Origin: Streptomyces sp. NBC_00370
Lineage (GTDB): Bacteria; Actinomycetota; Actinomycetes; Streptomycetales; Streptomycetaceae
NCBI RefSeq assembly: GCF_036084755.1
Contig: NZ_CP107968.1
Span: 5,170,501 to 5,234,500 of the forward strand
Reading direction: 5' to 3'
DNA length: 64,000 bases
This document shows positions 36,001-48,000 of the stretch, piece by piece; position 1 is the first letter of the stretch; each line of letters opens with the position of its first letter. A program made the position numbers and the translations under genes. Under the pieces are notes generated by a model, which worked only from the letters and a program-made list of their open reading frames with translations, did not search any database and had not been told where the DNA came from.

Positions 36001-39000
36001 CGCGACCGGCGCCATCTCGGTGGAGTACGCCATGCCGGGCCCGCAGCCAGGGCCGGGCGAGCCGCCCTTCGGCGACCCGTACCACCTGGACGCCCACTCC
36101 GTACCGGGTGCGGTCAAGGTGCCGCTGGAGGACGGCGGGGGCGAGATCGTGCCGGCCCGCCCGTTCTTCCAGTGGTTCAGCCGCCGGGCCAGTTTCGCCA
36201 CCCGCCCCGCGCGGGACTGGCTTGACCTGGTGTTCTGCCACAGCGGGGCCGCGCCGGACGATGCCGTGCCGGCCTCCCTCCTGGGCGACTCCTTCGCCGG
36301 CCCCTTCGTCGCCGATCCGCTCGCCGCCATCAGCGTCGGGCAGGAGGCCGCCAACGCGACCGGACGCGTCACCCGGGTCTCCTACCTGCGGCAGAGCACC
36401 CAGCAATACACGAACGGCAGATACTTCCGGGGGCTGCACAGCGATGCCCAGGGCCGGTCGACGTGGTGGTCGATACATCGCCCCGAGCCCTCGGAAGCGG
36501 AGCTGGACCGCTTGGCGGTGGTCGTCGGCCGGCACCCGGGCCCCGGCGCCGTACCGGAGGCGGTGCGGTACGGGACCCTGCGCGCGGTGCGGGCACTGCG
36601 GCTGGTGTTCGGGTACCAGGCGGAGTTCGAACCGGACCACGAGGACCTGATGCGCGGTATCACCGCGCTGGACGACATGTGGCTGGCCGACGGGCGGTTC
36701 GCGCATCTGGGCCCCTTCACCATGGACCTGCTGCGGCGCGTGGTGGCGGCGCACCCGGCCGGTGGGACGCACGACGAACAGAGCGCCCTCCGGGCCGTAC
36801 TCGGCGCGGCACGGGCGGCGGCGCCCGGTACGCGGCTGGCGGACTTCGTGCAGCTCCCCGCCGTGGACGAGGCCCTGGTGTGGGCCGCCCAGCGGGACGT
36901 GGACGCCGCTGCCGCCGACGTCCTCAAGCTCTCCGGTCCCGGCCAGGTCACCGACGCCATGCGGTCGCGGATGTTCTGGGCACGGGTCAAGACGGCCGAG
37001 GCACTGGCTGCTCCCGGCGTCGACATGGGCCGGCTCACGGCGAGGCTGCTGCACCTGCCCGTCGGGACCACGGACGACACGGCCGAGCACGATCGCATGC
37101 GCGACCTCTGCACCAGGGTCTTCGCCGAGGGGCGCGAGGTGACGGGCCCGGACGTGATGGGTGCCCGGCACCTGGGGCTGCTCGGCGCCCTGGAGACAAA
37201 GACGGTTCTGCGCACGGTCCCGAGCACGTCCCCGGTCGGCGGGCGCGACTTCACGAGCGGGCCGAAACCGGCGCGGGTGGATCTCACGCGGGTCCACACC
37301 CCCGACGGGCTGAAGGACGCACCCTGGCTCAAGGACGCGAAGGGCGAAGACCTGCCCACCCCCTACCTGGTCCGCGCCGAACTCGACCCCGCAGACCCCG
37401 ACGTCGTTCTGCTGACCGTGGACGGGGCCCTCACGCGGAGCCCCGTCGGCGAGCTGGTCGAACTGCTCGCCGACGACGGCTGGTTGCGTCTCGTGCGGCT
37501 GACCACTCCGGTGGTCCTCGCCGTGTCGAGCCTGGGCGACCTGGCGCCCGGCCTGGCCGAGCGGCTCGCCCAGCGGCTGGGCCGGACCGTGTGGTGGACC
37601 AATTCCGTGGTGAGTACGTCGGAGAACGGCGACAGCGGTGACCCGGTGGTCACACTGCGTCCCGGCACCGGGGCCGCTCCCCGCAACGACGGCTGGCAGC
37701 GGGCGCGCCCCGTCGACCCCCAGGTCCCGAAGGTGCTGCCGTGGCCGGGCGGTCCGCTGTTCGACCGGTCGGCCGATCCCGCCGTGGCCCCGGGGGAGAG
37801 CCAGGGCCGTGCGGTCCTCGCGGAGATCCAGGACAGGGCCGTGCCGGACCCGGCCGGCTCCCCGGCACGGGCGGCGGAGCCCGCCACGGGCACCGCCGAC
37901 CGGCAGGTACGCCAGGACGCGGCTCACCACAACCGCGGCGGCGACCGGGCCCGGACGCCGGCCCGCTCCTCGTCCGGGCAGCCGATGCCCGGACTGGGCG
38001 CGGCCGGCACTCCGGCGCGGCTCCCGGTCCGTCCGCTCACCGAGCCGGTCGTCACAGCGCCGTTGCCCGAGCTGCCGCAGGAGACTCCGGTGCCCGTCGA
38101 CCGCTCGGGACAGACGTCCTCTGCCGTCGGCCGGCTGGCGGTGGCGGTGGCCAGGAGCGGGCTGCGCAACCACGCGCTGCGTGTCTCGCTTCCTGAGATC
38201 ACCGTCGTCGGACACGGCGCGGACGGTGCGCGCGACCAGGACGCGCGGTCCGTGCGTCAGGAGTTCGTGAGCCGGCTGGACGGGAAACTGCGGGCGTCGC
38301 AGCGGAACCTGCCCGCAGGGCAACGGCCCCTGACGGCAGCAGACTTCACGATCACCCGGCGCGAGCAGCCGGGCCCGGCGGAGGGAGCGCGGATCTCCAG
38401 GCGCGCGCGGGCACGCGCCGCGCTGCGCGGGGAGACGGCCGCAGGCGGGGGCCGGCGCCGGGCGACCCTGGAGGTCGCGCAGCAGCCGGACGCGGCGGCT
38501 GTGGAGTTCCTGGACGTGCTGCGGGCCCGGGACCGGCGGCTGGACGGAAAGCCGCTGGACGTGGCCGGACTGGCCAGGCAGGTGTTGCACCTGGGCGAGG
38601 CCGCCCCGGTCGACGCCGCGGCGCGCCGGGAGTTCTTCGCCCTGGTCGGGCGGGCCCGGGCGGCGGGCAGCACCCGCGGTTTCGCGGCTCTGGTCGCCTT
38701 CCATCTGGCGGAACAGGGCGTTCTGGACCCGCGGCGGGCCCGGCACTTCACCCGGAACGGGGTGCGCGTACCGGGGATCAACTGGAGTGGCGGGACGGTC
38801 GTCGCCCTGGACACCGTCCGCACCTATGCCATCCAGGTGGACCAGAGGGGGAGGGAGACGCGGCGGGAGCCGGTCACCCCTCCGTGGCAGACGGGTCTGC
38901 CGCCGTACCTGGTGGCGGCCGACGGCCGGTTCGACGTCGTCCTGGCACAACTGCCCGACGGCTCCGAGCAGGAGACGGGTACCGAGGAGTTCGCCGAGCT

Positions 39001-42000
39001 GGTGGCGGCCGACGTGGCCCGGCAGCGACTGCCGCAGGGCACCGACATCGTGCTGGTGATCCCGTCCGCCGGCGGCCGGCTGCTGGATCTGCCGCGACTG
39101 CTGGCGGAGCGGACCGGGCTTACGGTGTGGTCGCACCTCAGCGAGGTGACGCTCACCGCGCAGCCCGACGGCAGCACCACCATGGACGAGATCTTCCGGC
39201 ACGGCGCGACGGAGGGCTCCTGGGTGCCCAGCCCGCCCGGACTGGCCCTCGACCCGCGGGACGGCGACCCGCTCGCCGAGTTCCGCGACGTGCTGACCCA
39301 GGCCATCGTCAGCAAGAAGACCGGCAAGCAGATCGGGCGTTCTTCGCACAACGTCGACGATCTGGTCCGGTGGCGATTCGAGGAGGAGAGCCGGCACCTG
39401 GACGAGATGACGACGTACACACACGTGCACCCCATCGCCGACCACATGTCGCAGCCCTTCCCGCTGGAGGGGCCCGGCGACGCGGCCGACGCCTACTACG
39501 AGGACACCCACGGCGGCGTGGGCTATGTGGCACTGGCCCTGCCGGACGGCTCCTCCCGGACGATGTCGGACCCGAGCGTCCTGCGGCGCTGGTACCGGCG
39601 CAACAGCCTGGTCGCGAACCCGAAGGGCTGGCTCGATCTCGGCTCGTGCATGGGCGCGACCCAGAAGGACATGGCCGTGCCCGCCCGGGAGCGGCTGTAC
39701 TCCCACATGGACGGGCCCTTCGTCGCCGACCCGCTCAGGCACGTCCCGTACGGGCAGCTCGCCGCCAACGCGTCCGACCGCCCCGCGCGAGCCGCGACCC
39801 GCCCCCAGGCGACCGACGAGGAGGGGGGCAGGTACACCCGCTTCCTGTACACCGACGCGTGGGGCCGGCGCGGCCGCTGGGTGCAGTTCCTTCCGGAGCC
39901 CAAGGGCGCCGGTCTTGACCGGCTCGCCACCCAGGTGGCCTGGCACACGGGCCGGGGCGAAGCGAGCGCCGAGGTCAGGGAGCGGACCCTGCGGGCCGTG
40001 CGGGCGCTGCGGCTGGCCTTCGGCTGGAACGTGGAACAGGAATTCGGCACCACCGGCGGCAAGTCCGGCGTCGCCACGTCGCTGCGGCGGGCCTTCGGCC
40101 GGAGCGCCCCCGCCGGGACCGACTACCTCGGTCTGCTGCGCGGTGTGGCGGCGCTGGACGGCATGTGGCGCGCCGACAGCCGGTTCGACGGGCTGGGTCC
40201 TTTCACCCTGGACCTGCTGCACCGGGTGGTCGAGGCCCACCCCGAGGGTGGCAGGTCCGCCAGTCAGGCCGGTTACGCAGCGGTGCTGGGCAAGGCGGGT
40301 GCGGCGCCGGCCGGCAGCCGGCTCGCCGACTTCGTCACCCTCCCGGCCGTGGCGCGGGCCGCGGCGTGGGCACAGCGGGTGGACCTGAGCCAGGAGGCCG
40401 CCGACGCCCTGCTCCTCGACGGCCCCGACGAGGTGGGCACCGAAGAGCGGTCGCGGATGTTCTGGGCCCGGGTCAAGGCCGAAGAGGTACTCGGCGGGCC
40501 CGGCCTGGACTTCGACGAGACCGTCGCCAGGGTGCTGCACCGGGCCGTCATCCCGGGCGCCGGAGCCGACGCCCGGCTGCGCGAGGAGCTGCGGTCGGTC
40601 TTCACCACCGCCTTCGCTGCAGGCCGCGCCGCCTCGGATCCCGCGGTGGCCGCCGCGCACTACCTGGAGCGGCACGACGCGCTGGACCCCGACTCCGTCG
40701 TGGCGACGGTCTGGGACATGGGCGCTGGCTCGTACCGGGGTTCGGGACGGGACTTCGGCCCGCGGCCCGGCGTCTCCCTGATCGATCTGTCCCAGATCCG
40801 GACCTCGGCGGGCCTGGCAGCCGTCAGGTGGGAGGGCAGGACCGTGGACGGCAAGGAACAACCGCAGCCCTATGTGCTGCGGGCCGCCATGGACTCGCAG
40901 GACCCGGGGATGATCGTGCTGTCCGTCAAGGACATCACCTACCGGACCCGGCTCGACGCCTTCCTGGAACTGCTGCTCTCCGACCCCACCCTGCGCGAGG
41001 ACCACAACCTCCCGGTCCTGCTGTGTCTGGAGGACGGCCTGCTGACTCCGGAGACGGCGCAGCGGATCGCCGACCGGCTCGCCAGGACCGTGTGGTGGAC
41101 GGATCTGCCCGTGGATCTGTCAGGGACCAACGACAGCGGACAGACGGTGCTCACCCTCAAGGACGGCCCGGCGGGAACGCCCGCGCCGTCGGCCGCCTCC
41201 TTCCGCAAGACGCAGCCCGTGATGCCCGCGGCGCCGGGGGAGTCCCGGCTGGACGCGACGCTTCCGGTGCCCCGCTCCGCCCCACTGGACGTCGTCGACG
41301 GCGCCGACACGGCCGGGGACGTCCAGGACCTGGATTCCGGGCCGGAATCCCATTCCGACGCCGGCTCCGACGCCGATTCCGACGCCGATTCCGACGCCGG
41401 CCGGAGCGACCTCTCCACCGTGGTCGCCGGCTCCGACTCCGGCCGGAGCGACCTCTCCACCGTCGTCGCCGGCTTCGGCCGCGACCGTCGTGGACTCCAG
41501 GGTTCGGTGTACGTCATGCCGTTCCCGGCCGAGACGCTGGAGTGGCTGCACATCACCCTGGGCCGGGCCGTCCACGAGCGGGCGGTCCAGGATCCGTCGG
41601 CCCGGGACGTGGAAGCGCAGGACGCCGACACCGCCGCGCTGGCGGCCCTGGGAACGCAGGTGACCGACGCGTACGACGGAACCGAGCTGCTGGAGGCTCT
41701 GCCGTACGCGCTGAGCGTCAAGGGCATGGTCCGCACCGTGACCTACCGGGGCCGCGAGTACCGGATCTCGGCGCGGCTGAACCTCTCGGACGCCCGGCCC
41801 GCACCCACGATGACGCCCGAGGGGCCCGACGGCCGCACGGTCCATCAGGAGGAGCGGAACAAGACCACCGTCACGTCCGCCGACACCGCGGGGCAGGGCA
41901 CCGTACGGAGCATTCCGCTCGCCTACGCCCGCAGGTGGGCGATGGACGGTGCGGGGGACCCCGTGCTGTCGGCGCTGGGCTTCACCCCCAAGCTGACGCT

Positions 42001-45000
42001 GACGCACAACCAGGAGGCCCACTCGGTCACGGTCGAGGAGGACTTCATGGCGATGTCCGGGCTGGTCATGGGCATGGACCCCTCGCACGTCCACGACTAC
42101 GCGATGGAGTGGCAGGTCAAGGTCGAGCCGGTCGACGGGACGATCCCGATCCCGGCGCCGGCGCCGGCGCCCGCGCCCGTGTCCGACCCGGCTCCGGGCG
42201 TCGACCCGGCCACCGCTGACGACGGCTGGGGCGACGCCGCACTCGCCCCCGGCCGGCTCGACGCGTGGTTCCCCGCCTATCTGACCGAGACACCGGAGCC
42301 CAGTCCGTTCGGCACCCTGTTCGCGACGCCGGACGATCTGCCGCCCGACCCGTGGACGCTGACCGATGAGCTGCCGCTCCTGCGCGTGGACACCGTGCGC
42401 GACCCGGCCGCACTCCACGACGCGATCATGGCGGCCGACGAGCTGCACCCCCATCTGCGCCGGATGTCGAAGGAGTCCGCGGCGGAGCTGGGCGAATTCC
42501 TCTCCGAGAACAACCAGCGCGCCGGGCTGCCGCTGATGCTGGCCGGCGCCTACCCGTCGCCGGTCCTGCTGGACCGGGCCGGGGATCCGCTGGGGTTCCT
42601 CGAGGTCAGCGCGCGGCTGACCTGGCTGAGTCCCGATGTGCTGGCCAGGTCGAAGAACGTGGTGCTGGAGAACAGCCTGCTGCACACCGTCGGCCCCAAG
42701 GGCTCGTACAAGGTGTCCAACGCGCTGAAGCCGGGCTTCTCCGTCGCTCCCGCCTTCGTGAAGCCCGACGGCTCGGGCATCGGCGGCGGCCCGGTCTTCG
42801 CCGGCTCCTACCAGTACCAGCGCGACCACGTGCTCAACTCGGGGGGCACGGCGTACGACTGGTTCAGCCTCACCACCGAGAACCCGCAGCTCCTGGTCGA
42901 CGCGGACCTGGAGTTCGAGGCCGTCCTGGTCCTCGCCGAGGGCGGCCGCACCGAACCGTTCACCTTCACCGCCTCGGGCGACCACATCCTGCGGGTGCCC
43001 AGCAGGGCCGAGACCGACGGAGTCCCCGTCGCGCCGGGCCAGGAGCGGCATCTGCCGCCGGAGCTGGCGGAGTTGCGCTCGCTCGGCGTGTCCACGACCC
43101 CGCTCAAGGTCGCGGGTACGGATCCGCTGTTCGAGCAGCTCGAAACCTGGCTGCGCGACCACGGCTTCCTGCCCCCTGCCGACCGCCAGTCGCTCTCCTG
43201 GATGGACCACAAGAGCCGCAGGAAGATCGTCAACGCCTGGCTGGCCAACGCCCGCAAGCTCACTCTCGCCCGCTCCCAGGTGGGGCTGCGCAGCGGGCTG
43301 CGGCAGATGGTGGACGGCGGCCGCCCGCTCCACTTCGACCTGCCCTTCGAGCACGACGTCTGGCGGGCCGGTGTGCTGCTCACGGTCGCGCCGCAGGCCG
43401 GCACCTACCCCCGGCACCGCAAGAACCTGCCGAACTGGTCCTCGCTGAACTCCAACGGCCTGTCGGTGACGGGCAGCGAGTCGTTCACCACGTCGCACAC
43501 GGTCTCCGCCGAGCTGTCGGGCGAGGCCCACGGCCCGGTCCCGGGGAACACGACGCTGGCCGGCGGCATCCCGTCCAGCGCGTCTGTCGCCGAGCAGCGC
43601 GCGGCCACGGCCGGCTCCGCCACCGGGTACGGGCTGGACATGCTCGTGTACAGCCAGGTCGACCTGGGCGTCTACGACATACCGGCCACCTTCACCATGG
43701 AGGTCTTCTCGGGGCAGGGCACCGAGCCGGTGGCGGCGTTCGACCCGCAGGACGGGACCGTCTCCCTCGCCGTCCCGCTCGCCCGCACCCTCGACGCGCG
43801 CCCCGACCCGCTGCCCGCGCCCACGAGCAGGACCGCCACCGACGACGACTACCGGCTCGCGCGACTGGCACCGGACGAGAACGGCGACCGCCCGCACGAA
43901 GCACTGATGCTGCCGCCCTACGCACACATCAACCTGGCGGTCGGCAGCGCCGAGTTGATCAAGGCGTTCCAGCACCTGCTCACCGACGGCCACCCCGAAG
44001 GACGCCCGGAGCCGGGGGCGCTGGCCAGAGTCCTGAACTGGTTCGCCGAGAGCGGCGCCCAGGTCGGCAGCACGCTGCCGTCATTCGTCACCGAGCCCGC
44101 CCAGTGGCTGAAGGACATCACGCTCGGCGAGTCCCTGACGCACCCCGAGAGCCCGGCCCAGCAGGTCGCCAGGAGCGCCCTGTCCAGCACCATGGTGCAC
44201 GCCCGCGCCTCGCAGATGCTGCGCGGCGTCTACGTCTTCGACGCCGGTGCGGCCGGCACCCTGCTGGGCACCGACACCCAGGGGGAGGTGCGCGGCTTCC
44301 TGGACAACGCGGTCCACGAAGGCGTCGGCTTCCACCCGGAGGGCTTCGCCGGCACCGAGTACTGGATCGAGAGCGACGTCACCGCCACCGACTCGTCCTG
44401 GCGGGGGACCGGCTCCAAGCGCACCGCGCAGATCGTGTTCAGCGGCTCGGGGACCCGTACGGACGGGGACACCTCGGGCGCGGTGTCCGGCAGCGGAGGC
44501 CGGGGCACGTCGGTGGCGTCGAGCGAGACGGACACCGACACGGTCTTCAACGCCCGGATGAACGTCGAGTCCAGGGAACCGATCCACGCGTTCCGCGCCC
44601 ACATCACCTATGTCTTCGCGTTGTCGCAGGGCTACCGCAACGCGCCCGCCAACGCCGTAGGACTCGGTCCGCGCGGCACGCGGGCCATCGCCGTGCGGGT
44701 GCCGGGCGGCCTGGTCTTCTTCGTCGCCGAGACCGACGTCAGGGAGGACCCGCGGCTGGCGGCGCTGGCCGGCCTCACCCCGTCGGTGCCGACGCTGGAC
44801 CGGCTCCTCCCGTTGTACTACGTGCGGTCGCGGGGCAGGGCCATCGGACCGGCGACCGTCGCGGACGTCGTTCCGGACGGCCCTCTCGACGCGTTCGTGG
44901 ACGCGATCCGCGCCGAGGTCCGGCGCGTGGCCCCGGGCGCGCTCACCCCGGGCAGCGGCACCCACATCCCCGGGCTCGACGCCCTGGTCGGTGGAGTCGG

Positions 45001-48000
45001 ATCGGTCATCGGCCTGCGGACGCTGGCGTCAACGGGCGCCAAGAAGTGGCAGCGGATCCACTTCGTCCGCAAGGGCCGGACGGGCAGCCTCCACCTGGTG
45101 GAGGTGGCCCTCAACGCCCGCCCGGCGCCCGCTCGCGAACTGGGCGACGTACGCGGGGCACTGCGCCCGAAGTCCGGCACGGAGAACATCTACTCCTCGT
45201 CGCCCAGTTCGGTGACGCGCACGCTCACCCGGTCGGGCACCTTCTCGCTCGGCCTCTCCGGGGCGGGCGGCTACACGGTCGCGCCCGGCACGGACAACAC
45301 CGGCGGCGCCGGACTCGCCGCGTCGCTCTCCCTGAGCACCTCCAGGTCCACCTCACTCACCCTCAACCGCAACCGCCAGCAGTGGATCCGCACCTACGCG
45401 CCGTCGGCGCAGTTCAGGGTGGAGTACGAGTACCGGGTGGCGGTCTCGTCGACGCGGCTCGACGACTCGCTCCCCGGCTTCCTGGTCAACCGCGTCGTCT
45501 CGCTCGGGCAACTGGCCGGGCTGCTGGGGGCGGGGGCGCTGTCGCTGGGCGCGGCCAGCGGAGTGACCCAGTTGATCAGCGCTCTGACCGGCGGCGCGAC
45601 CGGCGGGATGATCCCCCTCCACCGGCTGACCGCGCCCGGTGAGCGGACCGCCGGAGACCCGGACAACGAGCCCGCGGTGTCCGACCGGGAGCCCGCGCCC
45701 GGCACCCCCGTCTCCAGCACGCCCGTGACCGTCACGCTGCGGTTCCCCGCGAGCGAGACGCCGCAGCAGCAGGAGGACGGCACGGCGGTGTGGCATGCCG
45801 TGCCCGAACTGCTGGTCCCGGCCGTCCACGAGGCCGACCCACGCGACATCGCGGACCGCCCGCTCCAGGAGCCGGCCACGAGCCCGGCCCAGGACACCGC
45901 CGCGAATCCGCTGCGGGACAACGCCCGCTGGACGCCCCGGCAGACGCTGGTCGTCGGCGACTTCGACGCGACCGACGAACTCGCCGACGCGCTGCGCGCC
46001 GTGGACCCCGCCCTGCGCGACAAGGCGCTGCCGAAGACGTCGGAGTCCCAGGAGGCCACCCTGCTGCGCATCGGCGACCTCGTACGCGCGGGCAGGGTCG
46101 CGCTGACCCCGGCGCGCGCGGGCCGCTACACCGGACAGCGGCCGTCCGGCAGCTCCTCGGCCGTCCGACTGACGCTCTACCGGCCGCAGAGCGAGACGAC
46201 CAGCCGGACGAGCACCCTGATGGAGCTGCGCACCGACGTCCGCACCGTATCGACCGCCGGTGGGCAGACCTACGCACCTGCCGTGAACGTGCCGCTGAGC
46301 GGCGGTATGACGACGAGTGACGCCGACGCCCTCAGCGGCGCGCTCCCGATCGCGGGCGAGAACATCTCGACCGGGCAGAGCACCGGCGTCACCGGCTTCC
46401 GCCGCGAGGTGATCAAGTACGGTACGGGCCTCTCGCAGAACGCGGACGGTGAGCCGGACGACAGCGGCGTGCTCGGCTTCACGCTGACCGTGCACGCGCT
46501 CCTGGAGGTCAGCGGCCCCGACGGCACCCGCTGGGTGACCGGGAACGCAGCGGTGCGGGCCACCCTGGAGGACGTACTCGGCCTCGGTCTCGCCCCTGCC
46601 AGGCCGTCCCCCGGGGTGTACGACGCCCCCGCGGCCCTCGCCGCGCACGGGACGCCCGACGGAGCGCGCGGCGACTGGCGCGCGCTGAGCCCGGAGGACT
46701 TCGGCGACCGGCTCGCCGCCGCCTTCACCGACGAGGACGAGTCGCCGCAGGTGTGGCTGGACCCCGGCGATGTCACGACGGCGGCGCGCCGGGCGCTGCT
46801 CGGTGCCCGGCAGGCTCTCACGGCCGGTGGCGCGCTCCCCGACGCCCGGCGGGCCGCCGGCGCCGCGCTCCCCGCCGACCTCGCCGCCGCGATGGGCGGT
46901 GCCGCGCGCGCCGCGGTCCGGTCGGGCCGCCCCGTCGAACTGGTCCTGCGCACCCCGGAAGGCCCGGTCCACCTGCCCTTCGCCCCGCCCACCCGGGAGG
47001 AACTGCGCGCGTCGGAGGCGCTGGGCCGCGCCGCGCTGCACCTCGCCCCTGACGCCGCGTGGGACGGGGCGGCGTACACGAAGCTGAGGGAAGTCCAGGA
47101 ACAGGCCGCCGCCGCAGGGCAGGATCCGGCCGACCCGCTGGTACTCGGGCTCGTGCACCTGCGCACGCTCGGCGCGTTCTCGGACGCGACCCGGCTCCTG
47201 GACCCCGAAGGCGGCAACCAGGGCCGCGACTACGGCAGCACGCCCATGCCCGGCGGACTTGAGCCGCTGCGGATGTACACCGTCCGGCCGGGTCCCGAAG
47301 GGAACACCACCCACCTGGAGTTCGCCCCGTGGGCAGCGCACGGCGGATCGCTGCCGTACTTCGCGCACACCGACACGGACCCCGGCACCGGCGGCAGCGT
47401 GCTCCAGCTGCCCGGCGGCAGGGTGCCGGTCTCCGACGCCGAGCTGTTCGCCCTGTTCTCCGCCGACCCGGAGCTGCGCGGGGCCGGCCGGGAACGGTGG
47501 CTCGCACTGCTGACGGCGGGGCCGGGCACGGCGTCCCGCCGGGCGGCCCAGCAGGCGTACAGCGAGCGGGAGAACCGGACGGCGATCAGCTACGGAGGGA
47601 CGACCGTGCTCTCCGAAGGCGCCCCGGCGGAGCCCAGTTGGCTCACCGCCCTCCCCGACCCCGCGACCGGGTCGGCCGGCAGGTGGCACCGCACCCGGCC
47701 CGCCGTCCCGGCCGACGGGCGCGCGCCGCGGCTCCCGATCCCGCGCGACGTGCCGTACTCCGCCGACGGCCGGTTCGACGAGACCTTCGCGGACACCCGG
47801 AAGGCGTATCCCACCCCGGCCGTCACCTCCACCGGGTCGAGCACGGTGTGGGGCGAGGGGCAGCACGATCCGCGACTGCACGTCTTCGTGGCCGAACTGC
47901 CCGGTCTCGGGCTGCGCGGCGCGTACAACCCGGACGGCCCGTCCGCAGGCCGGGTGACGGACGACGGCGGGCGGCAGTACAGTGAAGGCCCCGCCTGGGA

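Noticed and set aside
34553..41005. Minus-strand open frame of 2,150 codons
   Set aside because: Same reason: an antisense shadow of a high-GC coding region.
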